A stretch of 64,000 nt of DNA from Planifilum sp021793745 (GTDB taxonomy: Bacteria > Bacillota > Bacilli > Thermoactinomycetales > DSM-44946): assembly GCA_937983105.1 (NCBI GenBank), contig CALKAM010000061.1:1-64000 (forward strand), in the 5' to 3' direction. The translations under genes were made by a program, and so were the position numbers. The notes beneath the pieces were generated by a model, which had not been told where the DNA came from, did not search any database, and saw only the letters and a list, made by a program, of their open reading frames with translations. How positions within the stretch are numbered: position 1 is the first letter of the stretch; the number at the start of each line of letters is the position of its first letter. Positions 63,515-64,000 of the stretch are shown in pieces.

Positions 63515-64000
63515 TCAACGGAAGATTTCCACAGGTTGTTGCATCAAGGTTGTGGTGGCGGTCTTTTTGGATCCGTTCCGGTAGAAGGTGATCCGGACCT
63601 GATCTCCGATCTTTTTCTCCTTGTACAGGTACTTGCGCAGTTCGGAGCCCGATTGGATCTTCTGGTCATCCAGGGCGACGATCACGTCCCGGGTTTGAAG
63701 GCCCGCTTTGGCGGCGGAAGTTCCGGACATCACATCCCTCACCACGACACCGGCAGTGACCGAGTCCGGAAGACCCAGCTCCGTGGTCCAGTACTCCTGG
63801 GGAATCGCCTGCAGATCCATCAGGGTGATCCCCAGATAGGGCCTGAGCACTCGTCCGTGTTGGATCAGGTCGGTGATGATGGGTTGGGCATCGTTCACCG
63901 GAATGGCGAAGCCCAATCCCTCCACCCCCTGCTCCGCCACCTTCAGGCTGTTGATGCCGATGACCTGTCCGGCGGCATTCACCAGGGCCCCGCCGCTGTT
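63515..64000 (-). CDS. htrA: HtrA-type serine protease, C-terminal part
   Basis: The gene runs off the right edge. The visible 161 residues start NSGGALVNAAGQVIGINS; the Ser is the catalytic nucleophile of the usual GNSGG, so the chymotrypsin-like domain ends here. A PDZ domain follows (YLGITLMDLQ, AAKAGLQTRDVIVALDDQKI), ending PVEIFR. In Firmicutes htrA (yycK) ends the walRKHIJ block; here it is convergent to purA, so that block would lie off the right end in reverse orientation. Confidence 0.92.
   Translation of the reverse strand, partial: NSGGALVNAAGQVIGINSLKVAEQGVEGLGFAIPVNDAQPIITDLIQHGRVLRPYLGITLMDLQAIPQEYWTTELGLPDSVTAGVVVRDVMSGTSAAKAGLQTRDVIVALDDQKIQSGSELRKYLYKEKKIGDQVRITFYRNGSKKTATTTLMQQPVEIFR

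Overview
The window is a replication-origin region of a GC-rich, endospore-forming member of the Bacilli. The case for this is the gene order, which follows Bacillus subtilis (rsmG, mnmG, mnmE, jag, yidC, rnpA, rpmH, oriC, dnaA, dnaN, yaaA, recF, remB, gyrB, gyrA, guaB, dacA, pdxS, serS, tadA, SRP RNA, dnaX, ebfC, recR, bofA, then an rRNA operon), the sporulation genes yunB, bofA and yyaC, the large SRP RNA with an Alu domain, and a serS T-box. High GC content and frequent GTG/TTG starts would fit Thermoactinomycetaceae, but that family assignment is inference.

Layout. The origin sits at about 31.15-33.05 kb. DnaA boxes lie on both sides of dnaA, and the unwinding element with a DnaA-trio lies between dnaA and dnaN. 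Genes left of it run mostly on the minus strand and genes right of it mostly on the plus strand, so most are co-oriented with replication. The left arm (31 kb down to 1) holds replication, gyrase and purine genes; guaB, dacA, pdxS and serS; a zinc-responsive block (znuC, znuB, zur) with a Zur-type operator on its promoter; tadA; SRP RNA; dnaX-ebfC-recR; bofA; and at the very edge the tandem promoters and leader of an rRNA operon reading out of the window. Mixed in are three tRNAs (two Ser, one Arg) and several decayed genes: an SDR remnant, a CrcB with its core deleted, an aminoglycoside adenylyltransferase remnant fused to an alcohol dehydrogenase remnant, and a DUF2269 remnant.

The right arm carries rpmH-rnpA-yidD-yidC-jag, mnmE-mnmG-rsmG, and the chromosome segregation set noc-soj-parB with two parS sites. 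It continues with a cysteine desulfurase, a DUF554 protein, a lipid kinase, plsC, ychF, rpsF-ssb-rpsR, a MazG-like gene, yybS-gdpP-rplI, dnaB and purA. At the right edge rlmH, a CxxH/CxxC protein and an HtrA protease run on the opposite strand.

The most unusual stretch is 40.0-44.3 kb, three lagging-strand genes placed between rsmG and noc, which are neighbours in B. subtilis. One encodes a 451-residue protein whose first ~110 residues are a diverged copy of the MnmG FAD-binding N-terminus and whose remainder is a charged, low-complexity tail. The second encodes a ParM-like actin ATPase whose promoter overlaps a tandem repeat containing DnaA-box-like sequences. The third is the radical-SAM gene yfkAB. 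A perfect Noc-binding palindrome forms the core of the rsmG terminator at the border of this block.
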